Origin: Candidatus Desantisbacteria bacterium CG2_30_40_21
GTDB taxonomy: Bacteria > UBA9089 > CG2-30-40-21
Direction of reading: 5' to 3'
Length of the DNA: 12,423 nucleotides
Assembly: GCA_001873945.1 (NCBI GenBank)
Contig: MNYI01000235.1
Span: 1 to 12,423 of the forward strand
Made by a program: the position numbers and the translations under genes
In this document: positions 1 to 6,591 of the stretch, piece after piece
How the letters are laid out: each line of letters starts with the position of its first letter
Position numbering within the stretch: the stretch's first letter is position 1
The notes under the pieces: model-generated
Seen by the model: the letters and a program-made list of their open reading frames with translations, nothing else
Told to the model about the DNA's origin: nothing
The model's database searches: none

Positions 1-127
1 AATACAAAACCATCTACTCGTTTGTCTAATTTGTTATCTTGCTTTAGACCATGCCACTTTACTCAGTATTTCTTCTTCGTGTCTCCGTGTCTCTGTGGTA
101 AATTCTCCTCGCTGAGTAGTTAGTTTT
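1..127. other. Intergenic region after nuoI, no gene seen
   Basis: This is the stretch downstream of nuoI on the minus strand, up to the window edge. No coding region is supported. It holds a dispersed repeat copy (about 59-122, listed separately) and about 58 bp of unremarkable AT-rich sequence. A minus-strand ATG lies near position 13 at the extreme edge but cannot be assessed. No clear terminator hairpin follows nuoI. The expected downstream partners nuoJ, K, L, M and N are not visible. Confidence 0.6.
59..122. repeat. Dispersed repeat with TACTCAG/CTGAGTA ends
   Basis: The segment begins with TTACTCAG (59-66) and ends with CTGAGTAGTTA (112-122). Seven bases (60-66 and 112-118) are inverted complements. 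Between them lies a 'gtgtctccgtgtctctgtgg' tract. The same terminal word and the same CACAGAGACAC core occur in opposite orientation at 12170-12363. This marks a dispersed, probably non-autonomous repeat family. It starts five bases after the nuoI stop codon. Confidence 0.6.
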
Positions 128-598
128 TTATTTATACCTCGTAACCCCTGGCTCCTTTGTCAACCCTTCAATATCATATATCATCTTGTCCCGATTATAA
201 CAAGCCATTTCATAGCAATCAGTCATACGGATAGCATCCTTTGGACATGCCTCTACGCATAACCCACAAAATATACACCTTGATATATCAATAATATAGC
301 TTTCAACCTTTTTATCACACCCCTGTGCATTCGGCTCATCCATAACTATGGTTGTAATCTTGATGGCCTCAGCCGGGCAATATCTGGCACATAACCCACA
401 GCCAACGCACAATAATTGTCCATTCTCATCCACATTTAATCTCTGTAACCCACGAAATCCTTCTGCTACAGGTCTTCTTTGGGTTGGATACTGAATGGTC
501 ACTGATGGCGTAAAAAGATGCTTAAAGGTTACTAATAAACCATGAATCAACTCTATGATAATTGTAAATAAACCTATTTTTGGTGCATACTGTTTCAT
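128..598 (-). CDS. nuoI: NADH-quinone oxidoreductase subunit I (2x[4Fe-4S])
   Basis: NuoI carries clusters N6a and N6b, which pass electrons from the peripheral arm to NuoB near the quinone site. The 156-residue protein is a normal length for the family. An N-terminal amphipathic stretch (about residues 10-30) probably lies along the membrane. Two CxxCxxCxxxCP motifs follow: Cys64/67/70/74 and Cys108/111/114/118. The ATG overlaps the nuoG stop as ATGA, so translation is probably coupled. nuoH, usually encoded between G and I, is absent here. The gene is followed almost at once by a dispersed repeat and is the last gene of the operon seen in the window. The subunit call is secure; stand-alone 2[4Fe-4S] ferredoxins lack the N-terminal helix. 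Confidence 0.93.
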   Translation of the reverse strand: MKQYAPKIGLFTIIIELIHGLLVTFKHLFTPSVTIQYPTQRRPVAEGFRGLQRLNVDENGQLLCVGCGLCARYCPAEAIKITTIVMDEPNAQGCDKKVESYIIDISRCIFCGLCVEACPKDAIRMTDCYEMACYNRDKMIYDIEGLTKEPGVTRYK

Positions 599-3045
599 GA
601 TAATAACTCCACATTTCCATTAATCGGCAGCATCTCTTTCCCAAACAAACACATTATATTCATCGTTGGATACAAATGAACAACCCCAACCCCATCAGGC
701 ACATCAGGGCTTACCCTTGCCTTTAGCTCAATTCGTGCATTCTTAGATGAAACCATAACCCTGTCCCCATCCTTTATCCCCAGCCGAGAAGCCTCACCAA
801 TGCTTATCTCGCAGCAAGCCTCACCTATCTCAAGCAAGGTTGGACTCCATGCACCAAATGAGCCAGAATACAAATGAGATGGTGCAGAGACTAATAACAA
901 CCCATCATCAGCAGACATTATCCCCACACATTCAACCGGGATGAATTTACCCTTCCAATCCTCAAACGAAAAGTGGGGATGGATACTTGCCTTTATCTCC
1001 TGCTGCACATCTTCTGTCATTTCACAACCAAGCCGTTTGCATAAATCTATAAATATCTCAATATCAGACCTGCTCTCGCCCACGCAGGGCAATATCTTTT
1101 TCAACCTCTGGATTCTTCGCTCCAGATTTGTATATGTCCCATCCTTTTCCACAAAGCTACAGGCTGGCAAAACCACATCAGCCATCTCAGCCGTAGGGGT
1201 CATAAACATATCCTGAACAACAAGAAATTCCATGGCATATAGAGATTTTCTCACATTAGTCAGGGAATAGGTTAATAGTGGATTTTCACCCACGATATAC
1301 ATTGCCTTTAATTTGTCAGGCTCAAGCATGTTCATAACACCTTTTCCGGGCTTATCCACAGGCACATACCCTGGCAAAAATCCAGGTACTATCCCCATAT
1401 CAAGTGCCCCCTGTGAGTTATTCTTTTCCGGCAGGATATACACCCCACACGATTCCTTTCCAATATTTCCGGTGAGCAGTGCCAGATTGCTTGCTGCACA
1501 GGCAATATCATGGTCATTTCCAACCAACCCCATACCGGTAGCCACAATAATACAAGCATTTTCTGCCTCAGCATAAGCCTTCGCGACTGATTCAATGTCA
1601 AGAGGTTTAATCCCGCATACCTTTTCTACATATTCAGGGGTATATTTTTCTATCGATGTTTTTAATTCAGCAAGTCCCTCGGTTTTTTCATTGACAAAGG
1701 TTGTATCAGCCAGTTCAAGCATGATTATCTGATTTATAATTCCATTAATTAAGGCAACCTCTGTTCCGGGCTTAATTATGAGGTTCGCTTGTGCCTGACG
1801 GCTAAGTAGTATTCGTTTATTATCTACTACAATCAGTTTTGCCCTGTTTCGATTAACAGCAAGATTTACCTCTATCCTGACATTTGGATGTGTCTCATTA
1901 AGATCAGCCCGCAATAATAAAATAGCATTTGCCCTTCTAATCTCATGCAGGGAATTGGTTGAGCAAGCCTCACCGAGGCTTTCCCTTAAACCCAACAATC
2001 CCTGATACCTGCCGCCATGGTCAATATTATTCGTTCCTATCCCTTGCCGAATCAATTTCTGAAAGAGATACAGTTCCTCATTGGTCAATCTTGCAGAGCC
2101 AAGCCCACAAATAGAATCTGCTCCGGATGCAGCCTTTATTTCATTAAACCGTGACACCACAAGCCCCAGAGCCTCATCCCAGCCAACCTCTTCAAATAGG
2201 CCGTTTCTTTTTACTAACGGTTTTTTTAACCTCTTTGGGTTAGTGACAAACTCATATCCAAACCTGCCCTTAGAGCAAAGATTACCCTCATTTATTCCAA
2301 TATCATAATCACCTGTAATCCGCTGTATCTTATTATCTTTAATTCCGAGCACAAGTGAACACCCATTTGAGCAATAGGGACAGATTGTTGTCTTATTCTC
2401 AAGATCCCATACGCGTGCTTTATATTTGAACGGCTTTGAGTTCAATGCCCCAACCGGACACACAGAGATACACTGTCCACAAAACTCACAATTCATGGGT
2501 CTATCAAAATCCGTACCAATATATGACTTAATTCCTCGATTGAGAAAGCTAATTTCTCCTACACCCTGCACCTCATTACAGATTCGGACACACTTACCAC
2601 AAAGAACACAGCGATTCATATCCCTTTCAATAAATGGGGAGAGTCTCTCCACTGCCTTTTGCACCCTCTTCATACGATATGGATTATCAACCACCCCATA
2701 TTCATATACCAAATCCTGCAACTGGCACTCCCCTGCCTTATCACACACCGGACAATCAAGGGGATGTTCTGCCAGAATAAGTTGAAGTTGTGCCCGTCTT
2801 GCCTCAATTATTTCCGGACTATTGGTTATTACATCCATACCCTCTCTGACCGGATTGAAGCAGGCTGGAATCAATGCCTTTTTACCCTTGAGCTGAACCA
2901 CACACATGCGGCAGGCACCAAACCCAATCAGCCGTTTGTCTGCACAAAGGGCAGGTATTTTCATACCAGCCTTTTCTGCTGCCTCAAGGATCATTGTTCC
3001 CTTTTTGACTGTTATTTGTTTTTTATCAATTGTTAGTGTAACCAT
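595..3045 (-). CDS. nuoG: NADH-quinone oxidoreductase subunit G (HydA/FDH-like Fe-S + molybdopterin fold)
   Basis: This is the large Fe-S subunit that carries electrons from NuoE/F toward NuoI. Numbered from the chosen start, the domains are: [2Fe-2S] Cys34/45/48/62; a His94-Cys98/101/107 cluster; two ferredoxin-type [4Fe-4S] motifs (Cys146/149/152/156 and Cys186/189/192/196); a further [4Fe-4S] Cys222/225/229/257; and a molybdopterin-oxidoreductase fold to the C-terminus. At 342-349 the sequence is DHGGRYQG. Related formate dehydrogenases have a DHCAR-x-[Sec/Cys]-H motif there, so catalytic Sec/Cys and His are missing. This supports an electron-transfer NuoG rather than a formate dehydrogenase. 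An upstream in-frame ATG at 3075 lacks a good ribosome site. The ATG at 3045 follows GAGGAAG and matches family N-termini, giving 816 residues. nuoI overlaps its stop. Confidence 0.9.
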   Translation of the reverse strand: MVTLTIDKKQITVKKGTMILEAAEKAGMKIPALCADKRLIGFGACRMCVVQLKGKKALIPACFNPVREGMDVITNSPEIIEARRAQLQLILAEHPLDCPVCDKAGECQLQDLVYEYGVVDNPYRMKRVQKAVERLSPFIERDMNRCVLCGKCVRICNEVQGVGEISFLNRGIKSYIGTDFDRPMNCEFCGQCISVCPVGALNSKPFKYKARVWDLENKTTICPYCSNGCSLVLGIKDNKIQRITGDYDIGINEGNLCSKGRFGYEFVTNPKRLKKPLVKRNGLFEEVGWDEALGLVVSRFNEIKAASGADSICGLGSARLTNEELYLFQKLIRQGIGTNNIDHGGRYQGLLGLRESLGEACSTNSLHEIRRANAILLLRADLNETHPNVRIEVNLAVNRNRAKLIVVDNKRILLSRQAQANLIIKPGTEVALINGIINQIIMLELADTTFVNEKTEGLAELKTSIEKYTPEYVEKVCGIKPLDIESVAKAYAEAENACIIVATGMGLVGNDHDIACAASNLALLTGNIGKESCGVYILPEKNNSQGALDMGIVPGFLPGYVPVDKPGKGVMNMLEPDKLKAMYIVGENPLLTYSLTNVRKSLYAMEFLVVQDMFMTPTAEMADVVLPACSFVEKDGTYTNLERRIQRLKKILPCVGESRSDIEIFIDLCKRLGCEMTEDVQQEIKASIHPHFSFEDWKGKFIPVECVGIMSADDGLLLVSAPSHLYSGSFGAWSPTLLEIGEACCEISIGEASRLGIKDGDRVMVSSKNARIELKARVSPDVPDGVGVVHLYPTMNIMCLFGKEMLPINGNVELLS

Positions 3046-3107
3046 TTCTTCCTCATTATCAATTAAGTCTTTCATATTTCTCGCATTAGAATTCTTTTTT
3101 TATTTTC

Positions 3108-3172
3108 TCACACAAAGCCACAAAGCACACAAAGTTTTTTTATTTCTCCGTGTTCTTTGTGTCTCTGTGTGA
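3108..3172. repeat. Imperfect palindromic 'CACAAAG/CTTTGTG' dispersed repeat
   Basis: Arms 3108-3125 and 3155-3172 are inverted complements at 16 of 18 positions, separated by a 29-bp T-rich centre. The arm words (ACACAAAG, CACAGAGACAC type) recur at 59-122 and 12190-12210. It fills most of the 137-bp spacer between the upstream membrane-protein gene and the nuoG start. If transcribed it would form a strong stem-loop inside the operon mRNA. Confidence 0.65.
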
Positions 3173-3182
3173 TTAATTTTAC

Positions 3183-3617
3183 CTACAGCATACCTGCGGT
3201 TTTTAACACCTCTGCAAAGCGTGGTTCAACCCGTGCGTATCCCTTTAATACCTTCCATAAGACAACCTTTTCATCCTCAAATCCTTGCTCTAATTCCTTT
3301 GTCTTTTTTACAACCGGTGTAATAACTGTGCGTCTATCCCACATTACATATCCCATCATAGCCAACAGCCCACATATTAATGTCATAATTCCGCCAAGGA
3401 CGACATATACCAAACTTCTTAAATCATCTATTCTTCCATTCATTGCTGTCATTTGTATCTCAAATTTTTCATTCATTGCTGCCATTTGCGTCTCAAGCCG
3501 TATCAGTCGTTCAATAATCTCATCATCTCTTTGGGTATTTTGTGCTTGAGCCACAAAAGAACTCATCAATAAAAATATAAATACTACGGTTATAATGTGT
3601 AATATTCTCATCTTCAT
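3183..3617 (-). CDS. Hypothetical protein: signal peptide, coiled coil, one TM helix
   Basis: I do not recognise a named family. The 144-residue protein has a clear N-terminal signal peptide (about residues 1-26, ending AQAQ). A heptad-like coiled coil follows (about 30-67), in which the phrase MAAMNEKF...MTAMNGR is near-repeated. Residues 69-93 form a strong TM helix, followed by WDRRT (93-97) and a charged tail of about 50 residues. Exported coiled-coil plus TM proteins with a WDRRT-like juxtamembrane motif occur in several candidate phyla, with unknown function. It sits between nuoF and nuoG in the same direction. That could mean an accessory or assembly role, or just a passenger gene. A second ATG two codons in (3611) has better spacing from GGGAG. 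Confidence 0.7.
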   Translation of the reverse strand: MKMRILHIITVVFIFLLMSSFVAQAQNTQRDDEIIERLIRLETQMAAMNEKFEIQMTAMNGRIDDLRSLVYVVLGGIMTLICGLLAMMGYVMWDRRTVITPVVKKTKELEQGFEDEKVVLWKVLKGYARVEPRFAEVLKTAGML

Positions 3618-3644
3618 TTACTCCCAAAAGTCTTCCACCTTTTT

Positions 3645-3684
3645 TATCTGCATTCATCATAACCATCTGCGTCGTCAGCGTTCT
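3645..3684. repeat. Dispersed 'ATCTGCGT...CAGCGTTC' repeat
   Basis: The short spacer between nuoF and the next gene contains two related ATCTGC words (at about 3646 and 3665) followed by GTCGTCAGCGTTC. It resembles the low-complexity CGCAGAT/AACGCTGA repeats scattered through intergenic DNA of many uncultured bacteria. Only one copy is in this window, so dispersal is inferred from general experience. Confidence 0.35.
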
Positions 3685-3692
3685 ATTTCTTC

Positions 3693-5486
3693 CTAATCAA
3701 TGGCATCAAACTTACAAACCGTTACACAAGACCTGCACCTTGTGCATTTCTCCTTATCTATCATAGCCTTTTGTTTCTTTTCCCAGACAACCGCACCTGA
3801 TGGACATGCCTTTAAGCACAGCCCGCACATCTTGCATTTTTCCTCATTTACCTCAAATTTTATCAAATCAATACAAACCCTGGACGGACATCGTTTTTCC
3901 TTGATATGAGCATCATACTCATCCCTGAAATAACGAATGGTTGACAGGACAGGATTAGCCGCAGTTTGACCAAGTCCGCAGTGTGATGTATTTTTTATAT
4001 GCTTGCCAAGTTCTTCTAAAAATTCAACATCCCCCTCCTGTCCCCTGCCAGAAACAATATCTTCGAGCTTATTGAGCATAACCCTTAAACCTATCCGACA
4101 CGGCACACATTTACCACAAGATTCATCCACAGAAAAATCTGTAAAGAATCTGGCAGTATCCACCATACAGGTGGCATCATGCATAATTACCACACCGCCA
4201 GAGCCCATCATTGCCCCGGCCTCAGTGAGAGAATCAAAATCTATGGTTATATCAAGCAGGCTCTCTGGTATGCACCCACCGGATGGTCCACCAAGCTGTG
4301 CTGCCTTAAATTTTCGTTTATCTGAAATACCCCCGCCAATATCAAATACCAATGCCCTTAAGGATGTCCCCATAGGCACCTCTACCAATCCAACATTATT
4401 TACCGCACCAGTTAAGGCAAAAACCTTTGTGCCTTTGCTCCCCTCAGTGCCAATAGATGCAAACCATGCCCCGCCATTAAGAATTATCTGCGGCACATTG
4501 GCAAAGGTTTCTACATTATTCAGGTTGGTTGGCTGTCCCCAAAGCCCTGATTCAGAAGAGCGGGGTGGTTTAATCCTGGGCATACCCCGTTTACCCTCAA
4601 TAGAATACATCAAGGCACTTGACTCACCACAAACAAATGCACCAGCCCCTGGGTATATCTCAATATCAAAATTAAAATCAGTACCAAAGATATTCTTGCC
4701 AAGCAATCCATATTCCCTTGCCTGATCAATAGCTATATTTAATCGATAAATAGCCAGAGGATACTCTGCCCGCACATAGATATACCCCTTTTCTATCCCA
4801 CCAATGGCATAGGCTGAGATAGCCATGCCCTCAAGCACTGCATGGGGGTCAGCCTCTAAGACTGATCTATCCATAAATGCCCCTGGATCACCCTCATCAC
4901 CATTACAAACCGTATATTTTGGAAAAATTTTATACCGTCGGCACTCTTCCCACTTCTTACCAGTTGGGAATCCACCACCACCACGGCCTCGCAATCCAGA
5001 GATATTAACCTGTTCTATTACCTCTTCCGGGCTCATACCACTCAATGCCTTAGCCAATGCCTGATACCCATCACGGGCAATATATTCATCAATCTTTTCT
5101 GCATCAATCAAGCCACGATTCCGCAGGACACGCAATACTTGATGTTTGAAGAACGGAATATCATTTATCAATGGAACAGTCTCTTTTTCTGCTGGCGGAG
5201 TATACATTAAGTCTTTTACTGGCCGTCCCTTTAAGAAATGTTCTTCTACTAATAATGGTATATCCTCTGGCTTAAGGGAATGATAAAATATACCCTCTGG
5301 ATAAACTACAAACAATGGACCCTTAGCACAAAACCCATTACAACCAGTTAAGGTTATCTGAATTTCGTTTTGGAGATCCTTTTTCCGTAATTCATCTTCT
5401 AATGCCACTTTTATCTTTGGTGCACCACAAGCGACACAACCTGTGCCAGCACAAATTAATATATTGCAACGATATGCTGCCATCAT
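3693..5486 (-). CDS. nuoF: NADH-quinone oxidoreductase subunit F, HydB-type with N- and C-terminal Fe-S domains
   Basis: NuoF binds FMN and NADH and feeds electrons into the Fe-S chain. Numbered from the chosen start: a thioredoxin-like [2Fe-2S] domain with Cys12/17/49/53; the FMN/NADH core with RGRGGGGFPTGKK (166-178) and NGDEGDPGAF (195-204); a SLBB-like region; the N3 [4Fe-4S] site Cys457/460/463 plus Cys503; a Cys pair (533, 538); and a C-terminal 2[4Fe-4S] ferredoxin domain (Cys551/554/557/561 and 581/584/587/591). At 597 residues it is far longer than classical NuoF (about 430-450) and has the architecture of HydB-like subunits of bifurcating hydrogenases and NAD-linked formate dehydrogenases. 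An in-frame TTG lies 15 bases upstream. The ATG pair at 5486/5483 follows GGAGGG, so I start at 5486. It is preceded by a small [2Fe-2S] protein gene, as in HydABC loci. Confidence 0.92.
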   Translation of the reverse strand: MMAAYRCNILICAGTGCVACGAPKIKVALEDELRKKDLQNEIQITLTGCNGFCAKGPLFVVYPEGIFYHSLKPEDIPLLVEEHFLKGRPVKDLMYTPPAEKETVPLINDIPFFKHQVLRVLRNRGLIDAEKIDEYIARDGYQALAKALSGMSPEEVIEQVNISGLRGRGGGGFPTGKKWEECRRYKIFPKYTVCNGDEGDPGAFMDRSVLEADPHAVLEGMAISAYAIGGIEKGYIYVRAEYPLAIYRLNIAIDQAREYGLLGKNIFGTDFNFDIEIYPGAGAFVCGESSALMYSIEGKRGMPRIKPPRSSESGLWGQPTNLNNVETFANVPQIILNGGAWFASIGTEGSKGTKVFALTGAVNNVGLVEVPMGTSLRALVFDIGGGISDKRKFKAAQLGGPSGGCIPESLLDITIDFDSLTEAGAMMGSGGVVIMHDATCMVDTARFFTDFSVDESCGKCVPCRIGLRVMLNKLEDIVSGRGQEGDVEFLEELGKHIKNTSHCGLGQTAANPVLSTIRYFRDEYDAHIKEKRCPSRVCIDLIKFEVNEEKCKMCGLCLKACPSGAVVWEKKQKAMIDKEKCTRCRSCVTVCKFDAID

Positions 5487-5513
5487 CAAACCCTCCGACA
5501 AACTATTCCAAAG

Positions 5514-5897
5514 CTAATAAGTAGTTTCGCACCCTATTCCCAGGGCATATTCTTGAACTATCTTGCCATTTTGGACATGTTCAGTAAGTATCCTCTTTAT
5601 TTTTTCAGCACTTAAATGGATATATTTTACTGGTGATTGGCCAACCAATTCTACAGTAACCATGGGCTCATGGCTGCATAATCCAGCACAACCAGAGGTA
5701 GTCACAAGGACATCGGTAATATTCTGGCTGGCAATCTCATCCATCAAGGCAGACATCACCCTTCTTGCACCGGAGGCAATGCCACAGGTTCCCATATGAA
5801 TAATAAATTTCGCCCGCCAGCCACCCTCTCGCAGGGTACTTGTTCTCTTATATTGCTCCTTAATCTTTATTAAATCATCAATAGTTAACTTAGCCAT
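5514..5897 (-). CDS. Thioredoxin-like [2Fe-2S] ferredoxin-domain protein
   Basis: This 127-residue protein belongs to the small (2Fe-2S) ferredoxin-domain proteins commonly encoded just before HydB/NuoF in hydrogenase and NADH-module loci. The core reads HMGTCGIASGA (34-44) and TTSGCAGLCSHEP (66-78), giving Cys38, Cys70 and Cys74. Unlike NuoE (Cys-x4-Cys), position 43 is Gly, so a fourth canonical ligand is missing there. A Cys near the C-terminus (GIGC, 123) might substitute, or no cluster may be bound. An in-frame GTG lies 12 bases upstream. I prefer the ATG at 5897, which follows GAGGGG by a good distance and the preceding stop by one base. Its role is unproven; an electron carrier or regulatory partner of NuoF is likely from context. 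Confidence 0.8.
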   Translation of the reverse strand: MAKLTIDDLIKIKEQYKRTSTLREGGWRAKFIIHMGTCGIASGARRVMSALMDEIASQNITDVLVTTSGCAGLCSHEPMVTVELVGQSPVKYIHLSAEKIKRILTEHVQNGKIVQEYALGIGCETTY

Positions 5898-5898
5898 A

Positions 5899-6132
5899 TT
5901 AAAAATCACCCCTCAAATGCTCATGGATAAATCTTATTGCCTCTGGTGCATTTATCGGCACATCTCCCAATTCAGCTTTTATTATAACCGTATCCAACTG
6001 ATACAATAAATCACCCTTTCTATGCTCATACAGAAAATCTACCTCAGGATTACCTACCACCAGAATACTCATGGTTGCCATCATATCACCCATAGGCTTC
6101 CTGTCAATATGACTTAAGCCTGTCAGCACCAC
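5899..6132 (-). pseudogene. C-terminal remnant of histidine-kinase-like ATPase gene
   Basis: The 77 codons from GTG contain GLSHIDRKPMGDMMATM and VVGNPEVDFLY, then LGDVPINAPEAIRFIHEHL. This matches, from memory, the C-terminal tail of the histidine-kinase/anti-sigma-like ATP-binding proteins encoded between NuoE/HydC and the small ferredoxin in HydABC-type loci. The GHKL ATPase domain with its N, G1 and G2 boxes, expected before SHIDR, is absent. Its place is taken by the start of a different gene (DRTGG domain) in another reading frame. It could still be translated as a short peptide, since the frame is open to a TAA one base before the next gene. I read it as a deletion scar. Family assignment is by motif memory, not by search. 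Confidence 0.6.
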
Positions 6133-6214
6133 AGCACATTTTTACCTCAAGCTCTAAATCAGAGACAACTATTGCCTCTGCATCTAAAGTCTCTATTATC
6201 TCTCTTAGCCTCAT
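6104..6214 (-). pseudogene. N-terminal remnant of DRTGG-domain gene
   Basis: The frame starts MRLREIIETLDAEAIVV and runs to VKMCCGAD, resembling the first ~31 residues of DRTGG-domain proteins (family phrase CGADLMSDVLAF). After GAD the match stops. Five unrelated residues follow to a TGA, for 36 codons; family members are about 110 residues. The frame of the histidine-kinase remnant begins across the same bases (6104-6132). The likely history is one deletion removing the rest of this gene and the front of the kinase gene, with the join at about 6120-6130. Both families are known regulators or accessories near HydABC-type genes. A weak GGATAG precedes the ATG. Confidence 0.55.
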
Positions 6215-6246
6215 TTTACACTATCCATAATTATAAATGTAATTAA

Positions 6247-6280
6247 AGGGAAGTGGCTTGTGATTAGCAACCACTTCCCT
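6247..6280. terminator. Perfect 10-bp hairpin, possible terminator or attenuator
   Basis: AGGGAAGTGG (6247-6256) and CCACTTCCCT (6271-6280) are exact inverted complements. A bulged C and three more pairs (TTG/CAA) leave a 7-base loop. On the minus strand it follows the acidic-tail protein by 20 bases and is followed by TTTAATTACATTTATAATT, which is T-rich but not a clean U tract. It may terminate partially, or stabilise the upstream mRNA and separate expression of nuoA-E from nuoF-I. Confidence 0.6.
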
Positions 6281-6299
6281 AAAGTATATATACAGCCAA

Positions 6300-6590
6300 C
6301 TACTTCTTTTTATCATCCTCATCCTCATCATCTTCATCCCAGTCTTCCTCATCATCATCTTCATCATCATAATCGTCATCATCATCATATCCCTGCCCCA
6401 CAGACGACAATCCCTTAGCTACCTCTGCCACCAACCGAAAACATGACAATTCACCTAACCCTGTTGCTTCCAATATCTTTGGCATATGTTCTCCTGCATT
6501 TGACATGTAAGCAGCACAACTCTCATCACACACCCTTTCCATATAACAACACTTTTTCTCTTTCTTTACCTCTGTCTTACAACAACCCAT
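6300..6590 (-). CDS. Cys-rich small protein with poly-acidic C-terminal tail
   Basis: I do not recognise a named family. The 96-residue protein starts MGCCKTEVKKEKKCC. It has seven Cys (3, 4, 14, 15, 21, 25, 50) in a basic, Cys-rich first half containing ERVCDESCAAY and ELSCFRLVAEVAKGL. From residue 68 the tail is almost only Asp/Glu with two aromatics, ending KKK. The CxxxxxCxxxCAAY...C spacing recalls short metal- or Fe-S-binding Cys modules, which is inference. Its Shine-Dalgarno (AAGGAGG) lies inside the last codons of nuoE, and its ATG follows the nuoE TGA by one base. It is therefore translationally tied to nuoE. A metal chaperone or assembly role for the NADH module is possible but unproven. 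Confidence 0.75.
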   Translation of the reverse strand: MGCCKTEVKKEKKCCYMERVCDESCAAYMSNAGEHMPKILEATGLGELSCFRLVAEVAKGLSSVGQGYDDDDDYDDEDDDEEDWDEDDEDEDDKKK

Positions 6591-6591
6591 C

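Noticed and set aside
595..3045. Annotation as NAD-dependent formate dehydrogenase alpha subunit
   Set aside because: The catalytic Sec/Cys and His are replaced (DHGGRYQG), there is no in-frame UGA/Sec signal, and the gene lies within a nuo operon directly overlapping nuoI.
3108..3172. CRISPR-like repeat
   Set aside because: Only one palindromic pair with no regular spacers; it is a dispersed intergenic repeat. No CRISPR array was seen anywhere in the window.
4003..4725. Long plus-strand open frame opposite nuoF (240 codons)
   Set aside because: No start signals or recognisable domains, and it lies fully opposite a well-supported conserved gene.
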